In this document: positions 16,833 to 26,297 of the stretch, piece after piece
Layout: each line of letters starts with the position of its first letter
How positions within the stretch are numbered: the first letter of the stretch is position 1
Source of the DNA: Limnohabitans sp. 15K
GTDB lineage: Bacteria > Pseudomonadota > Gammaproteobacteria > Burkholderiales > Burkholderiaceae_C
Reading direction: 5' to 3'
Assembly: GCF_002778285.1 (NCBI RefSeq)
Contig: NZ_NESM01000002.1
Location: 429,538 to 493,537 of the forward strand
DNA length: 64,000 bases
The notes under the pieces: model-generated
Databases searched by the model: none
Told to the model about the DNA's origin: nothing
Seen by the model: only the letters and a program-made list of their open reading frames with translations
Position numbers and translations under genes: made by a program

Positions 16833-17927
16833 ATGGCGACCAAAAAACCAGATGACAAAGAAGCCCCGGGCGCTCCTACAGCACCTGCAGCCAATTTACC
16901 TGTATCGATGACCGAAGAGTTGGCCAAGGAACTGGCCGAGCTCACTGGAACCCAACGTGCTGCTGTGTTGATGCTTTTGCTGGGTGAACAGCAAGCCTCC
17001 GAAATCATCCGCTTCATGAACCCCAAAGAGGTCCAGTCTTTGGGCGCGGCGATGGTGTCGGTGTCGGATTTATCGCAGGAGGCCGTCAACATCGTGTTGG
17101 ACGAGTTCGTGAACCTGCTCAAGAAGCAAACCAGCTTGGGCTTGGGCACGGGCGACTATGTCGAAAAAGTGCTCAAACGTGCCTTGGGCGACGACAAAGC
17201 GGCATCGGTGCTCAGCCGCATCATGCCGGGTCAAGGCAGCAAGGGCCTGGAAATTTTGAAGTGGATGGACGCCCGCTCGATTGCCGAGATGATCCGCGGA
17301 GAACACCCGCAAGTTGTGGCCATCATTTTGTCGGTGCTCGAATACACAGTGGCGGCTGACGTGCTGAATTATTTGCCTGCTGATTCACGCCCGGAAATCA
17401 TCCAGCGCATTGCCAGCTTGGAGACGGTGCAACCGTCGGCCATGGAGGAGCTGGAGCAAATCATGATGAAGCAGTTCGCCACGAACTCATCGTCCAAATC
17501 GTCGAGCTTCGGCGGTATCAAGGCCGCAGCGCAGATCATGAACTCGGTGAAGGTGGAGCTGGAGTCGTCCATCATGGCGGGCTTGTCGCAGATCGACGGC
17601 GACCTGATGCAGCGCATTCAGGACAATATGTTCACCTTCGAAAACTTGGTGAGCGTGGACAACCGGGGCATCCAGGCCATCATGCGCACGGCCGAGCCCG
17701 ACCTGTTGATGGTGGCCCTGAAAGGTGCACCGGACTTCGTCAAAGACAAGTTCCTCGACAACATGTCGGCCCGGGCACGCGTCATGTTTGTGGACGACAT
17801 GGAAAGCAAAGGCCCATTGCGGATCACCGAAGTGGAAGAGGCACAGAAGAACGTCATGCGCTTGGCACGCAAGCTGTCCGATGCGGGCGAGCTGGTGTTG
17901 GCGGGAGGCGGCGATGGCTTTGTCTGA
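16833..17927 (+). CDS. fliG: flagellar motor switch protein FliG
   Basis: 364 aa, a little longer than the usual 330 because of a 30-residue N-terminal Ala/Pro-rich leader. The FliG N, middle and C domains are recognisable: LTGTQRAAVLMLLLGEQQASEII, the EHPQVVAIILSVLEYTVAADVLNYLP region containing the EHPQ motif, and the charged torque helix RAVMFVDDMESKGPLRITEVEEAQK. It interacts with FliF and FliM. It overlaps fliH by 14 bases. Confidence 0.95.
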   Translation: MATKKPDDKEAPGAPTAPAANLPVSMTEELAKELAELTGTQRAAVLMLLLGEQQASEIIRFMNPKEVQSLGAAMVSVSDLSQEAVNIVLDEFVNLLKKQTSLGLGTGDYVEKVLKRALGDDKAASVLSRIMPGQGSKGLEILKWMDARSIAEMIRGEHPQVVAIILSVLEYTVAADVLNYLPADSRPEIIQRIASLETVQPSAMEELEQIMMKQFATNSSSKSSSFGGIKAAAQIMNSVKVELESSIMAGLSQIDGDLMQRIQDNMFTFENLVSVDNRGIQAIMRTAEPDLLMVALKGAPDFVKDKFLDNMSARARVMFVDDMESKGPLRITEVEEAQKNVMRLARKLSDAGELVLAGGGDGFV

Positions 17928-18900
17928 CCTGCACGAAGCACCTGCGGTCTGGAGCGTCGACCCCTTGCTCAACAGCAAGGTGCAAGCCCCCCGTTTCTTG
18001 CGCACCCAATGGGACGAAGCTTCGGTCCGTTCATTTGGCCCCTGGCGTGTGGCCGAAAAAGTCGAGCCCATCGAGGGCTTGATGACCGACTTGGCAGCAA
18101 CGGGCACGGGCACCGAATTGGCCACGGCGACCAGCGACACAGACTTGCCCACCAGCGAAGACGCTCTGGCCCCGGCCGAACCCGAATCTCAGTGGACCGA
18201 AGCCGCGCTGGACGCCTTGCGCGACGAAGCCTACCAACGCGGCCTGCTCGAAGGTGAAGCCAAGGTGCGCGAAGAATACGAGGCCGAGCGCACTAAAGAG
18301 CGTGAGCTGGTGAGGCACTTGGGCATCGAGTTGCGCAGCATCAGCCAAGACCCGCAGCGGTTTTTTGAACCCCTCAAACGTTTGTCTTTGCATTTGGCAG
18401 AGCAACTGGTGCGTGCGGAACTTCAAATCTCAGGGCAAGCCATTCACAACCTGGTGCAAGCGTGCATTCAGCAACTGGACCACGCGGTGGAGCCTGTGCA
18501 TGTGAGCGTGAACCCCGAAGATTTGCAGCGCCTGAAAGAGATGGGCAAATCGGTCACGGACCACATGCAGCTCGAAGCCGACACCTTGTTGCGCCCCGGC
18601 AGTGTGCGCGTGCGGGTGCAGGACACCGTGGTGCAAGACCTGATTGAAAACCGCCTGGAGCCCCTGGCCAGGCGTTTGCTGGCCCAGCCAGAAGCTTGGA
18701 TGCAGCAATCCTCGCTGGTCAAAGACCGTGCCGAGGCCATGCCCGCCGACACCCCCAGCCGCGACTGGAGCCGCCAAGTGGTTGACGTTGAAGACGTTGA
18801 GGACTCCGAGATCAAAACGGCATCGCCTCAAAACCCACATTCAATCCCGCCCTCAGAACCTGCACCCCCAAAGTTAGACGACACCCATGATGAACTTTGA
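17914..18900 (+). CDS. fliH: flagellar assembly protein FliH
   Basis: Regulator of the FliI export ATPase, 328 aa. I chose the ATG at 17914 (MALSDLHEAPAVW) because it overlaps the fliG end by 14 bases in the style of this operon; the same frame runs further upstream but there shadows fliG. A Glu-rich coiled region (LRDEAYQRGLLEGEAKVREEYEAERTKE) precedes the conserved FliH/HrpE domain (LSLHLAEQLVRAELQI ... VSVNPEDLQRL ... RPGSVRVRV). A C-terminal acidic and Pro-rich tail makes it longer than the usual 220-250 aa. Confidence 0.92.
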   Translation: MALSDLHEAPAVWSVDPLLNSKVQAPRFLRTQWDEASVRSFGPWRVAEKVEPIEGLMTDLAATGTGTELATATSDTDLPTSEDALAPAEPESQWTEAALDALRDEAYQRGLLEGEAKVREEYEAERTKERELVRHLGIELRSISQDPQRFFEPLKRLSLHLAEQLVRAELQISGQAIHNLVQACIQQLDHAVEPVHVSVNPEDLQRLKEMGKSVTDHMQLEADTLLRPGSVRVRVQDTVVQDLIENRLEPLARRLLAQPEAWMQQSSLVKDRAEAMPADTPSRDWSRQVVDVEDVEDSEIKTASPQNPHSIPPSEPAPPKLDDTHDEL

Positions 18901-20209
18901 CGCAGAAGTCAGCCAACTGATTGGCGACCTGCACGCCCCTGATCCCCAGCGCAATGGCACCTTGGTGCGTCTGGTGGGCATGCGTTTGGAAACGCGTGGC
19001 CTGATGGCACCGCTGGGCGCTTGCTGCGAAGTGGTGGGTCAGTTTGGTCATCGGGTCGAGGCCGAAGTGGTCGGCTTCAACGACGACACGCTTTACCTCT
19101 TGCCCTTCACCGAACCCCAAGGTATTGGGCCGGGAGCCAAAGTGTCGGTGATCAGCCACACCTCACAAGTGGCTTTGGGCCCTGAATTGCTCGGACGCGT
19201 TTTGGACGGACGGGGTCAGCCCCTGGACGGCCGCCCTGCCCCGGTTTGCACGGACATCCTCAGCCTGCAAGGCCGTCCCATCAACCCGATGGAGCGTGGC
19301 CCGATTCGGGAAATTTTGGACGTAGGCGTCAAGGCCATCAACGGCATGTTGACTATTGGCCGCGGTCAGCGCTTGGGCCTGGTCGCAGGCTCGGGTGTCG
19401 GTAAAAGCGTTTTGCTGGGCATGATGACCCGCTTCACCGAAGCCGACGTGGTGGTCATTGGCCTGATTGGCGAACGCGGCCGCGAGGTGCAAGCCTTCAT
19501 TGAGGAATCCTTGGGACCCGTCGGTCTGGCCAAGTCGGTCTTGATTGCCGCCCCGGCCAACGAGTCGCCCGTATTGCGCCTCAAAGCCACACACATGACC
19601 CACGTCATTGCCGAATACTTCCGCGACCAAGGCAAAAACGTCTTGATGCTGGTGGACAGCCTGACTCGTGTGGCCCATGCGCAACGCGAAATTGGCTTGG
19701 CCGTGGGCGAGCCACCCACCGCCAAGGGCTACCCGCCTTCGGTGTTTGCGCTGCTGCCCAACTTGATTGAACGCGCAGGCGTGGGCCGCCACGGCGTGGG
19801 CTCGATCACCGCCATTTACACCGTGCTGGCCGAGGGCGATGACGCCAACGACCCGATTGTGGACATCGCCCGCGCCTCGCTCGACGGCCAAGTCATGCTG
19901 TCTCGCAAACTGGCCGATGCCGCGCACTACCCCGCCATCGACCTGAACGGCTCGATCTCTCGGGTGATGCAAAACCTGCTCTCGCCCGAAGACCAAAAGC
20001 TGGCCAACCGGTTTCGACGCCTGTGGTCGCTGTACCAACAAAACCAAGACCTGATCCAGGTGGGTGCCTACGAAGCGGGCAGCAACCCCGACCTGGACCA
20101 AGCCATCCGTTTGCGCACGTCGATGGAACATTTTCTGCAACAAGACATGCACACAGGCCAGGACGTTGCGGCCACGCGCCACGAAGTCCAAACCCTGATG
20201 TCGGTTTAA
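18887..20209 (+). CDS. fliI: flagellum-specific ATPase FliI
   Basis: Energises export of flagellar substrates. It is 440 aa, in the family range. Walker A GSGVGKS is near residue 170, Walker B VLMLVDSLTRVA near 255, and the signature GEPPTAKGYPPSVFALLPNLIERAG follows. An ATG at 18890 is an equally possible start. It overlaps fliH by 14 bases. Confidence 0.96.
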   Translation: MMNFDAEVSQLIGDLHAPDPQRNGTLVRLVGMRLETRGLMAPLGACCEVVGQFGHRVEAEVVGFNDDTLYLLPFTEPQGIGPGAKVSVISHTSQVALGPELLGRVLDGRGQPLDGRPAPVCTDILSLQGRPINPMERGPIREILDVGVKAINGMLTIGRGQRLGLVAGSGVGKSVLLGMMTRFTEADVVVIGLIGERGREVQAFIEESLGPVGLAKSVLIAAPANESPVLRLKATHMTHVIAEYFRDQGKNVLMLVDSLTRVAHAQREIGLAVGEPPTAKGYPPSVFALLPNLIERAGVGRHGVGSITAIYTVLAEGDDANDPIVDIARASLDGQVMLSRKLADAAHYPAIDLNGSISRVMQNLLSPEDQKLANRFRRLWSLYQQNQDLIQVGAYEAGSNPDLDQAIRLRTSMEHFLQQDMHTGQDVAATRHEVQTLMSV

Positions 20210-20223
20210 CCCCCTGAAAGGCC

Positions 20224-20679
20224 ATGTCCATGAGAGAAGCCCGAAACTGCTGGCCCGTGTTGGTTCGCAAAGCCCAAGACGCAGTCAACGAAGCCCAAAC
20301 CGAGATTGCGCAAGCGCTGGCACGCGTGGACCAACTGGAAGCCAGCCACGCACGTTTGTGCAGTCTGTACGACGAATACCGCATGCAAGAAAACCAAAGC
20401 ACGGCGCCGGTCATGGGCATGCAAGCGAGCATGAACCACCGCCAGTTCATGGCGCAGTTGCTCACTTTGCAGCAACGGGTGGTGCTCGACCTGAGCAAAG
20501 CGCGAACCACCTTGGCCCAAGCACGCAAAAAACGGGTGATGGCCGAAGTGGAACTCCACAAAATGACCTCTTTGGCCGAGCAAGACGCCAAAGCCGTGGC
20601 CAAAGATGTCATGCGTTATGAGCAAAGGCAAATGGACGAGCTGGGTGTGCGCCAATTCAACCTGAGTCCCCAGGCTTAA
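20224..20679 (+). CDS. fliJ: flagellar export chaperone FliJ
   Basis: 151 aa, fully helical coiled-coil protein (ARNCWPVLVRKAQDAVNEAQTEIAQALARVDQLEASHARL...). It has the family features: an N-terminal pair of helices, the YRMQENQS turn and a C-terminal helix with RQMDELGVRQFN. Located 14 bases after fliI. This ends the flagellar run; no fliK follows. Confidence 0.9.
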   Translation: MSMREARNCWPVLVRKAQDAVNEAQTEIAQALARVDQLEASHARLCSLYDEYRMQENQSTAPVMGMQASMNHRQFMAQLLTLQQRVVLDLSKARTTLAQARKKRVMAEVELHKMTSLAEQDAKAVAKDVMRYEQRQMDELGVRQFNLSPQA

Positions 20680-20812
20680 AAGTACAAGGGAAAGGGCAAA
20701 GGCTTGCCATTGCCCAACCCCATGATTTCCCCTAGGAAAACGGCCGTTTGACTGTCTCATAATGAAGCCAATGCTTTGATCGGCATCCGCTTCACCCTCA
20801 TTGGAGACAAAC

Positions 20813-21997
20813 ATGACCTCACGACGTTCCGTATTGACCCAAGGCGCCGCCCTGTTGGGTGCCACCTCTGCCGGTTTGCTGGCCCCACAAAGCGCGCTGG
20901 CGCAAAGCGGCAAGATCCGCGTGGGCCTGATGCTGCCTTACACCGGCACCTTTGCCCAATTGGGTGTGGCCATTGAAAACGGCGTGCGCATGGCCATCAA
21001 CGAACAAGGCGGCAAGCTGGGCGGCCGCGAAATCGAATGGTTCAAGGTGGACGACGAGTCCGAGCCCTCCAAAGCGATTGAAAACGCCAACAAACTGGTG
21101 CAACGCGACAAGGTCGACGTGCTGATTGGCACCGTGCACTCGGGCGTGCAAATGGGCATTCACCGCGTGGCCCGCGAAAGCGGCGTGATCAGCCTGATCC
21201 CCAACGCGGGCGTGCACATCGCCACCCGCGCCCAATGCGCACCCAACGTGTTCCGCACCAGCTTTTCCAACAGTCAGCCCACCATGGCGTTGGGCGAAGC
21301 CATGGTCAAGCGCGGCCACAAAAAAGCCGTCTGGATCACCTGGAAATACGCTGCTGGCGACGAAGCCTTTGAAGGCTTCAAAGAGAGCTACACCAAAGCG
21401 GGTGGCACCATCGTCAAAGAGTTGGGCCTGCCCTTCCCCAACGTCGAGTTCCAAGCGTTGCTGACCGAAATCGCCGCGCTCAAACCCGACGCCGTGGCCT
21501 GCTTCTTTGCAGGTGGCGGGGCAGCCAAGTTCCTCAAGGATTACGCAGCAGCGGGCCTCAAGGGCAAGATCCCTTTGTACGGCTCGGGCTTTTTGACCGA
21601 AGGCGTGCTCGAGGCTGCTGGCCCAGCGGCCGACGGCGTGCTGACGGCACTGCACTACGGCGACGGCATCGAGACCAAGCGCAACAACGAGTTCCGCCTG
21701 AACTATGCCAAGACCTTCAAGCTGCAGCCCGACGTTTACGCCGTGCAAGGCTACGACACTGGCCTGCTGCTGGTGCAAGGCGCCAACGCGGTCAAGGGCG
21801 ATGTCAGCAAAAAGGCTGAGATGATCAAAGCCATGGAAGTGGCGGTGATCGACAGCCCGCGTGGCAAGTGGACCATGAGCAAGTCGCACAACCCGGTGCA
21901 AGACATTTACCTGCGCGAAGTCTCGAACAAAGAAAACAAGGTGATTGGCATCGCGGCCAAGGCCTTGGCCGACTCGGGTGCAGGTTGCCGCATGTGA
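20813..21997 (+). CDS. LIV-type ABC transporter substrate-binding protein
   Basis: Periplasmic binding protein of 394 aa in the branched-chain amino acid/aromatic acid family. A twin-arginine-like signal (SRRSVLTQGAALLGATSAGLLAPQSALAQS, shown here as residues 3-32) precedes the mature protein; the SRRSVL motif and the A-L-A-Q cleavage site suggest Tat export. GKIRVGLMLPYTGTFAQLG is the family's opening strand. ATG 20813 follows GGAG by 6 bases; a TTG 12 bases earlier is unlikely. The matching permeases and ATPases are at 25421-28780, suggesting an aromatic acid ligand rather than leucine. Confidence 0.9.
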   Translation: MTSRRSVLTQGAALLGATSAGLLAPQSALAQSGKIRVGLMLPYTGTFAQLGVAIENGVRMAINEQGGKLGGREIEWFKVDDESEPSKAIENANKLVQRDKVDVLIGTVHSGVQMGIHRVARESGVISLIPNAGVHIATRAQCAPNVFRTSFSNSQPTMALGEAMVKRGHKKAVWITWKYAAGDEAFEGFKESYTKAGGTIVKELGLPFPNVEFQALLTEIAALKPDAVACFFAGGGAAKFLKDYAAAGLKGKIPLYGSGFLTEGVLEAAGPAADGVLTALHYGDGIETKRNNEFRLNYAKTFKLQPDVYAVQGYDTGLLLVQGANAVKGDVSKKAEMIKAMEVAVIDSPRGKWTMSKSHNPVQDIYLREVSNKENKVIGIAAKALADSGAGCRM

Positions 21998-22047
21998 GGC
22001 GACAGGCCTGAACGGCTTTGACCCTGGTCCCAAATCAAGGCAACTCA

Positions 22048-22103
22048 ACCCATTTGACCGCGATCCGCCCCTCTGGCGGATCCCCTGTCAAATGGGTTTT
22101 TCT
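22048..22103 (+). terminator. rho-independent terminator after the binding-protein gene
   Basis: A long hairpin: outer arms ACCCATTTGAC (22048-22058) and GTCAAATGGGT (22087-22097), inner arms GATCCGCC (22062-22069) and GGCGGATC (22075-22082), then five T ending at 22101. The LysR gene on the other strand ends inside it (stop at 22088-22090). Confidence 0.88.
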
Positions 22104-23023
22104 TCGTCTGGGGTTTGGCCATCGCCGAACAAACCCCAGCAAAATTGCCGCAGCCACTGGTGACCCGGGTCACGGTGCAAGCGGCTGTGCCAAAACTGGT
22201 GGATCGCACTTTCAGCCACAGGAATGGGTAAATCGCGCTTGACGAGGCCAAACGGACCAAGGGTTCGGTCGGCAAAGCGCTCGGGCACCGTGGCAATCAA
22301 ATCCGAGTGGCTGAGCACATCGCCCAAAGCGACATAGTGCGGCACCGTCAAACGGAACTGCCTGCGGAGTTTCTGATTTTCCAAAGCCACATCGACCCGA
22401 CCATGCCCGGTTCCGGCGGCCACGATGCGCACATGCTCGGCCTGGGTGAAGCTGCTCAGGGTCAGCTTTTTGTGGGCCGCCAAGGGGTGCGCCTGGCGCA
22501 TGAGGCAAATGTATTTTTGGCTGAACAAGGCTTGCTGGAAAAAACCCGCCTGCAGTTGCGGCAGCAAACCCATGGCCAGGTCAACACGGCCCGTGGCCAT
22601 GTCTTCTTTGAGCGAGGCCTGCGTCACGCTGAGCACTTGCAAGGTCACGCCTGGGGCTGACCGTGTCAAGGCGTCCACCAACACAGGCAAAAAATACATC
22701 TCGCCCACATCGGTCATGGCGATGGTGAAACTGCGTGTGCTGCTTGTTGGATCAAAGGCTGCACGCACATTCAAGGCCTGTTGCAAACCATCCAAGGCCA
22801 TGGCCACGGGTTCTGCCAATTGCAAGGCGTAAGGCGTGGGTGCCATGCCCCCTTGTGTGCGCAAAAAAAGCTCATCGCCCAAAGTGGCGCGCAATCGCCC
22901 CAAAGCACTGCTGACGGCAGGCTGGCTCATGCCCAGAACCTCAGCCACCGCGGAAACCCGCTTCCTCAAAAGCAAATGGTGCAAGACCACCAACAAGTTC
23001 AGGTCGATTTTGGAAATGTCCAT
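22088..23023 (-). CDS. LysR-family regulator of the oxygenase operon
   Basis: 311 aa. The N-terminal winged helix-turn-helix (DLNLLVVLHHLLLRKRVSAVAEVLGMSQPAVSSALGRLRATLGDELFLR) is of the NahR/NodD type, and the effector domain starts near residue 95 (FTIAMTDVGEMYFLPVLV). It is divergent from the Rieske oxygenase gene, and a perfect palindrome lies between them. The inducer is probably an aromatic acid. Function as activator is inferred from family habit. Confidence 0.92.
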   Translation of the reverse strand: MDISKIDLNLLVVLHHLLLRKRVSAVAEVLGMSQPAVSSALGRLRATLGDELFLRTQGGMAPTPYALQLAEPVAMALDGLQQALNVRAAFDPTSSTRSFTIAMTDVGEMYFLPVLVDALTRSAPGVTLQVLSVTQASLKEDMATGRVDLAMGLLPQLQAGFFQQALFSQKYICLMRQAHPLAAHKKLTLSSFTQAEHVRIVAAGTGHGRVDVALENQKLRRQFRLTVPHYVALGDVLSHSDLIATVPERFADRTLGPFGLVKRDLPIPVAESAIHQFWHSRLHRDPGHQWLRQFCWGLFGDGQTPDEEKPI

Positions 23024-23038
23024 CTGGAGATGCGCTTT

Positions 23039-23059
23039 GATATTTGATTTTCAAATATC
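23039..23059. promoter_or_regulatory. palindromic operator between the LysR and oxygenase genes
   Basis: Arms GATATTTGA (23039-23047) and TCAAATATC (23051-23059) are perfect inverted repeats with a TTT spacer. The palindrome contains the T-N11-A geometry of LysR boxes. It lies 16 bases before the LysR start and 76 bases before the oxygenase start. Confidence 0.8.
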
Positions 23060-23134
23060 GACTATACAAAAAATCTGGTTTACTTATTTTTTGATTTTAC
23101 GCATGATCGGGCCCAAGTTTGATCAGGAGTCCCC

Positions 23135-24400
23135 ATGCAGGAACACCCCATCCACTGGGAAACACCAGGCACCAGCCGTGTCCCCTTTGCCCTTTACGCG
23201 AACCCAGACAACCACAAAAAAGAGCTGGATCGCTTTTTCTACAAAGCCCACTGGAGCTATGTCGGGCTGGAGGCGGAAGTTCCGCATCCGGGTGACTTCA
23301 AGCGGACGGTGATTGGCGAACGCTCGGTCATCATGACGCGCAGCCCAGATGGCCAAATTCACGTCGTCGAGAATGTTTGCGCGCACCGCGGCATGGCGTT
23401 TTGCCGTGAACGGCACGGTAACAAAAAGGAACTGGTCTGCCCTTACCACCAATGGAGCTACGCCCTGGACGGCAAGCTGCAAGGCGTGCCCTTCAGGCGT
23501 GGCGTGCGCCAAGATGGCAAAGTCAATGGCGGCATGCCCGCCGACTTTGACCCCAAGGCCCACGGGCTGAACGCTCTGAAGGTGGCCACTCGTGGAGGCG
23601 TGGTGTTTGCCTCCTTTGACCACGAGGTGGAATCGCTGGAAGACTTCATGGGCCCCACCATCCTGCGGTACTTTGACCGCTTGTTCAACGGCCGAAAGCT
23701 GACGATCCTGGGCTACAACCGCCAGCGCATTCCGGGCAACTGGAAGCTGATGCAAGAAAACATCAAAGACCCTTACCACCCCGGTCTGCTGCACACCTGG
23801 TTTGTGACCTTTGGCCTTTGGCGTGCCGACAACAAGTCCGAGCTGCGCATGGACGCGCACCACCGTCACGCGGCCATGATCTCCACACGCGGCACAGCGG
23901 GCCAAGCCGCCGGAGACAAAGCCCAGGTCACGCAGGTCAGCAGTTTCAAGGCCAGCATGCAGCTCAACGACCCGAGCTTTCTGGACATCGTGCCCGAGCC
24001 TTGGTGGCAACAGGGCGAACAGATGCCCACGGCGGTGATGATGACGCTGTTCCCCAGCGTGATTTTTCAGCAGCAGGTCAACAGCGTGTCGACACGCCAC
24101 ATCCAGCCCGATGGGCACGGCGCGTTTGACTTTGTCTGGACGCACTTTGGCTTTGAAGACGACACCCCCGAGATGACCGAGCGCCGCTTGCGCCAGTCCA
24201 ACCTGTTTGGCCCGGCGGGCTTCGTGTCGGCCGACGACGGCGAAGTGATCGAGTTCTCACAACAAGCCTTTGAAAGCAAACCCGAGCACCGCATGCTGGT
24301 GGAATTGGGCGGACGCGATGTGGGCGAGACCGACCACATGGTGACCGAAACGCTCATCCGGGGCATGTACGAATATTGGCGCAAAGTGATGGAGGATTGA
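23135..24400 (+). CDS. Rieske aromatic-ring hydroxylating oxygenase, large (alpha) subunit
   Basis: 421 aa. Rieske [2Fe-2S] ligands are C82-x-H84 and C102-x2-H105. The mononuclear iron site has bridging D212 and ligands H215 and H220 ([13 protein letters not shown]), with the third acidic ligand expected in the C-terminal half. Length and motifs resemble the anthranilate/salicylate hydroxylase group (AndAc, NagG), but the substrate cannot be read with certainty. AGGAG precedes the ATG. It is the first gene of an operon with the beta subunit and a Rieske ferredoxin, and no reductase gene is present nearby. Confidence 0.9.
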   Translation: MQEHPIHWETPGTSRVPFALYANPDNHKKELDRFFYKAHWSYVGLEAEVPHPGDFKRTVIGERSVIMTRSPDGQIHVVENVCAHRGMAFCRERHGNKKELVCPYHQWSYALDGKLQGVPFRRGVRQDGKVNGGMPADFDPKAHGLNALKVATRGGVVFASFDHEVESLEDFMGPTILRYFDRLFNGRKLTILGYNRQRIPGNWKLMQENIKDPYHPGLLHTWFVTFGLWRADNKSELRMDAHHRHAAMISTRGTAGQAAGDKAQVTQVSSFKASMQLNDPSFLDIVPEPWWQQGEQMPTAVMMTLFPSVIFQQQVNSVSTRHIQPDGHGAFDFVWTHFGFEDDTPEMTERRLRQSNLFGPAGFVSADDGEVIEFSQQAFESKPEHRMLVELGGRDVGETDHMVTETLIRGMYEYWRKVMED

Positions 24401-24888
24401 TGATGGCCAAACCCTTGATAGACCTGCAAACTTGGTTCGACATTCAACAACTGCATGCCGATTACGCCAGCGCTGTGGACAGCGGCAACTGGGACTTGTG
24501 GCCCGAATTTTTCACCGAAGCCTGCGTGTACAAGTTGCAGCCGCGAGAAAACTTTGAGCGGGGCTTTCCGCTGTGCACGCTGTCTTTTACCAGCAAGGGC
24601 ATGCTCAAAGACCGGGCTTATGGCATCCAAGAGACGCTGTACCACGACCCTTATTACCAGCGGCATGTGGTGGGCGCGCCCGTGGTGCGCAAGGTCGAAG
24701 ACGGCCGCATCCACACCGAAGCCAACTATGCGGTGTTTCGCACCAAGCTCGACAAAGAAAGCACGGTGTTCAATGTGGGCCGCTACATCGATACCCTCGT
24801 ACAAACCCCCGAAGGCCTGAAGTTCGCTGAGCGCATATGTGTGTACGACAGCGAGATGATCCCCAACTCCATCATTTACCCGATTTGA
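24400..24888 (+). CDS. aromatic-ring hydroxylating oxygenase, small (beta) subunit
   Basis: 162 aa with the cystatin-like fold signature of the NTF2 superfamily: [54 protein letters not shown] and the [34 protein letters not shown] ending. The start ATG overlaps the alpha stop (TGATG); a second ATG follows directly. It forms the structural partner of the alpha subunit. Confidence 0.9.
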   Translation: MMAKPLIDLQTWFDIQQLHADYASAVDSGNWDLWPEFFTEACVYKLQPRENFERGFPLCTLSFTSKGMLKDRAYGIQETLYHDPYYQRHVVGAPVVRKVEDGRIHTEANYAVFRTKLDKESTVFNVGRYIDTLVQTPEGLKFAERICVYDSEMIPNSIIYPI

Positions 24889-24892
24889 GCAA

Positions 24893-24957
24893 TGTGGGAG
24901 CTGCGCCCTCGCAGCGAAGGGGCGCATCTTTCGCGGAGAGGGCGCCAATCCTACAGC
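24893..24957. repeat. REP-like palindromic element 1
   Basis: Starts TGTGGGAGCTGCGCCCTCG and ends with GAGGGCGCC...CCTACA, an imperfect inverted pair. It occupies most of the 95-base gap between the beta-subunit and ferredoxin genes. Related copies are at 28,797, 29,662, 31,149 and 32,141. Confidence 0.75.
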
Positions 24958-24983
24958 AGAACGATCACCGAAAGAAAGTACCC

Positions 24984-25301
24984 ATGACCGTTTGGATTGA
25001 CGTGGCCGCCGAGGCCGATTTGTTTGAAGGCGCAGGCATCGCCGTGACGCCTGAGGGCCAAGACATTGCCCTCTTCAAACTGGAAGACGGCGGCCTTTAT
25101 GCCATCAACAACCTGTGCAGCCATGGCAACGCCAAGCTGTGTGATGGCTTTGTGGAAGGCCACCAAGTGGAATGCCCATTCCATCAAGCCCTGTTTGACT
25201 TGCGTGATGGCTCTGTCGGCTGCGGCCCCGCCACCGAGCCCGTGAAATCATGGCCCGTCAAAATCGAAGATGGCCGGGTTTACCTCGATTTGAGTAGCTG
25301 A
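24984..25301 (+). CDS. Rieske-type ferredoxin of the ring-hydroxylating oxygenase
   Basis: 105 aa. [2Fe-2S] ligands C45-x-H47 and C64-x2-H67 in NLCSHGNAKLCDGF and VECPFHQALFDL. It should carry electrons from an unlinked reductase to the alpha subunit. I chose ATG 24984 (MTVWIDVAAEADLF) because the frame upstream of it runs through the REP element and the beta-subunit end. Confidence 0.9.
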   Translation: MTVWIDVAAEADLFEGAGIAVTPEGQDIALFKLEDGGLYAINNLCSHGNAKLCDGFVEGHQVECPFHQALFDLRDGSVGCGPATEPVKSWPVKIEDGRVYLDLSS

Positions 25302-25420
25302 AATTCAGAGCGAAATGGCCTCTGGCCTGCGTCAAAGCTCGGCGGCCCCTGCCGTTAAACTAAGCGCCCACCCATTGACTGCAAACACAAAGCAGTTTGA
25401 CCCTGATCACTGACCCACCG

Positions 25421-26284
25421 ATGGACTTTGTTAATTTCTTGATCCAGCTGCTCAACAGCGTCCAGTACGGGCTGCTGCTGTTCATGCTGGCGGCGGGCCT
25501 CACGCTGATCTTCGGCATCATGGGCGTGGTCAATCTGGCGCACGGCAGCTTTTACATGCTGGGCGCTTACCTGGCTTGGTCACTCGCTGCGCAGCTGGGC
25601 AGCTTCACGCTGGCCATCTTGGTGGGCACGGCCTTGTCCGTGGCCTTTGGCTTGCTCATTGAGCGTTTGCTGTTTCGCCACTTCTACCACCGCGACCACT
25701 TGGACCAAGTGCTGCTGACGTTTGGCCTGATTTACGTGTTTGAAGAGCTGCGCTCCATGATTTGGGGCGACGACGTTCACGGCCTGCCCGTGCCCGAGTT
25801 GCTGGCCGCGTCCATTCCCCTGACCGAAAACCTGTCTTATCCGGTGTACCGCCTGTTCATGTCGGGCGTGTGCCTGGTGCTGGCTTTGGGTCTGTATTTG
25901 CTGATCTCCAAAACCCGCTTGGGCATGAAGATCCGAGCGGGCGCTTTCAACCGCGAGATGACCGAATCGCTGGGTGTGAACATCAAGCTGATCCACTCGG
26001 TGGTGTTCGCTTTGGGCATTGGCCTGGCCTCGATCGCGGGCATGATCGCCGCGCCTGTGTCCAGCGTCTACCCCAACATGGGCAGCCAAGTCTTGATCAT
26101 GTGCTTTGTGGTGGTAGTCATTGGCGGCATTGGCTCGGTGCGCGGCGCTTTGATTGCTGCTTTGCTGGTGGGCCTGGTCGACACCTTTGGCAAAGTGCTG
26201 CTGCCCCAGGCCTCGGGCATGCTGGTGTATGTGCTGATGGCCTTGGTGCTGCTGTACAAACCCGAAGGCCTGTTCAAGCAATGA
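25421..26284 (+). CDS. livH: LIV-type ABC transporter permease LivH
   Basis: Inner-membrane permease of 287 aa with about eight hydrophobic segments. It begins MDFVNFLIQLLNSVQYGLLLFMLAAGLTLIFGIMGVVNLAHGSFYMLGAYLA, the family signature. ATG 25421 is preferred to an upstream TTG at 25397. Together with livM, livG and livF downstream it forms an importer. The binding protein is encoded at 20813, before the oxygenase genes. Confidence 0.92.
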   Translation: MDFVNFLIQLLNSVQYGLLLFMLAAGLTLIFGIMGVVNLAHGSFYMLGAYLAWSLAAQLGSFTLAILVGTALSVAFGLLIERLLFRHFYHRDHLDQVLLTFGLIYVFEELRSMIWGDDVHGLPVPELLAASIPLTENLSYPVYRLFMSGVCLVLALGLYLLISKTRLGMKIRAGAFNREMTESLGVNIKLIHSVVFALGIGLASIAGMIAAPVSSVYPNMGSQVLIMCFVVVVIGGIGSVRGALIAALLVGLVDTFGKVLLPQASGMLVYVLMALVLLYKPEGLFKQ

Positions 26285-26297
26285 AAAAGACAAGAAC

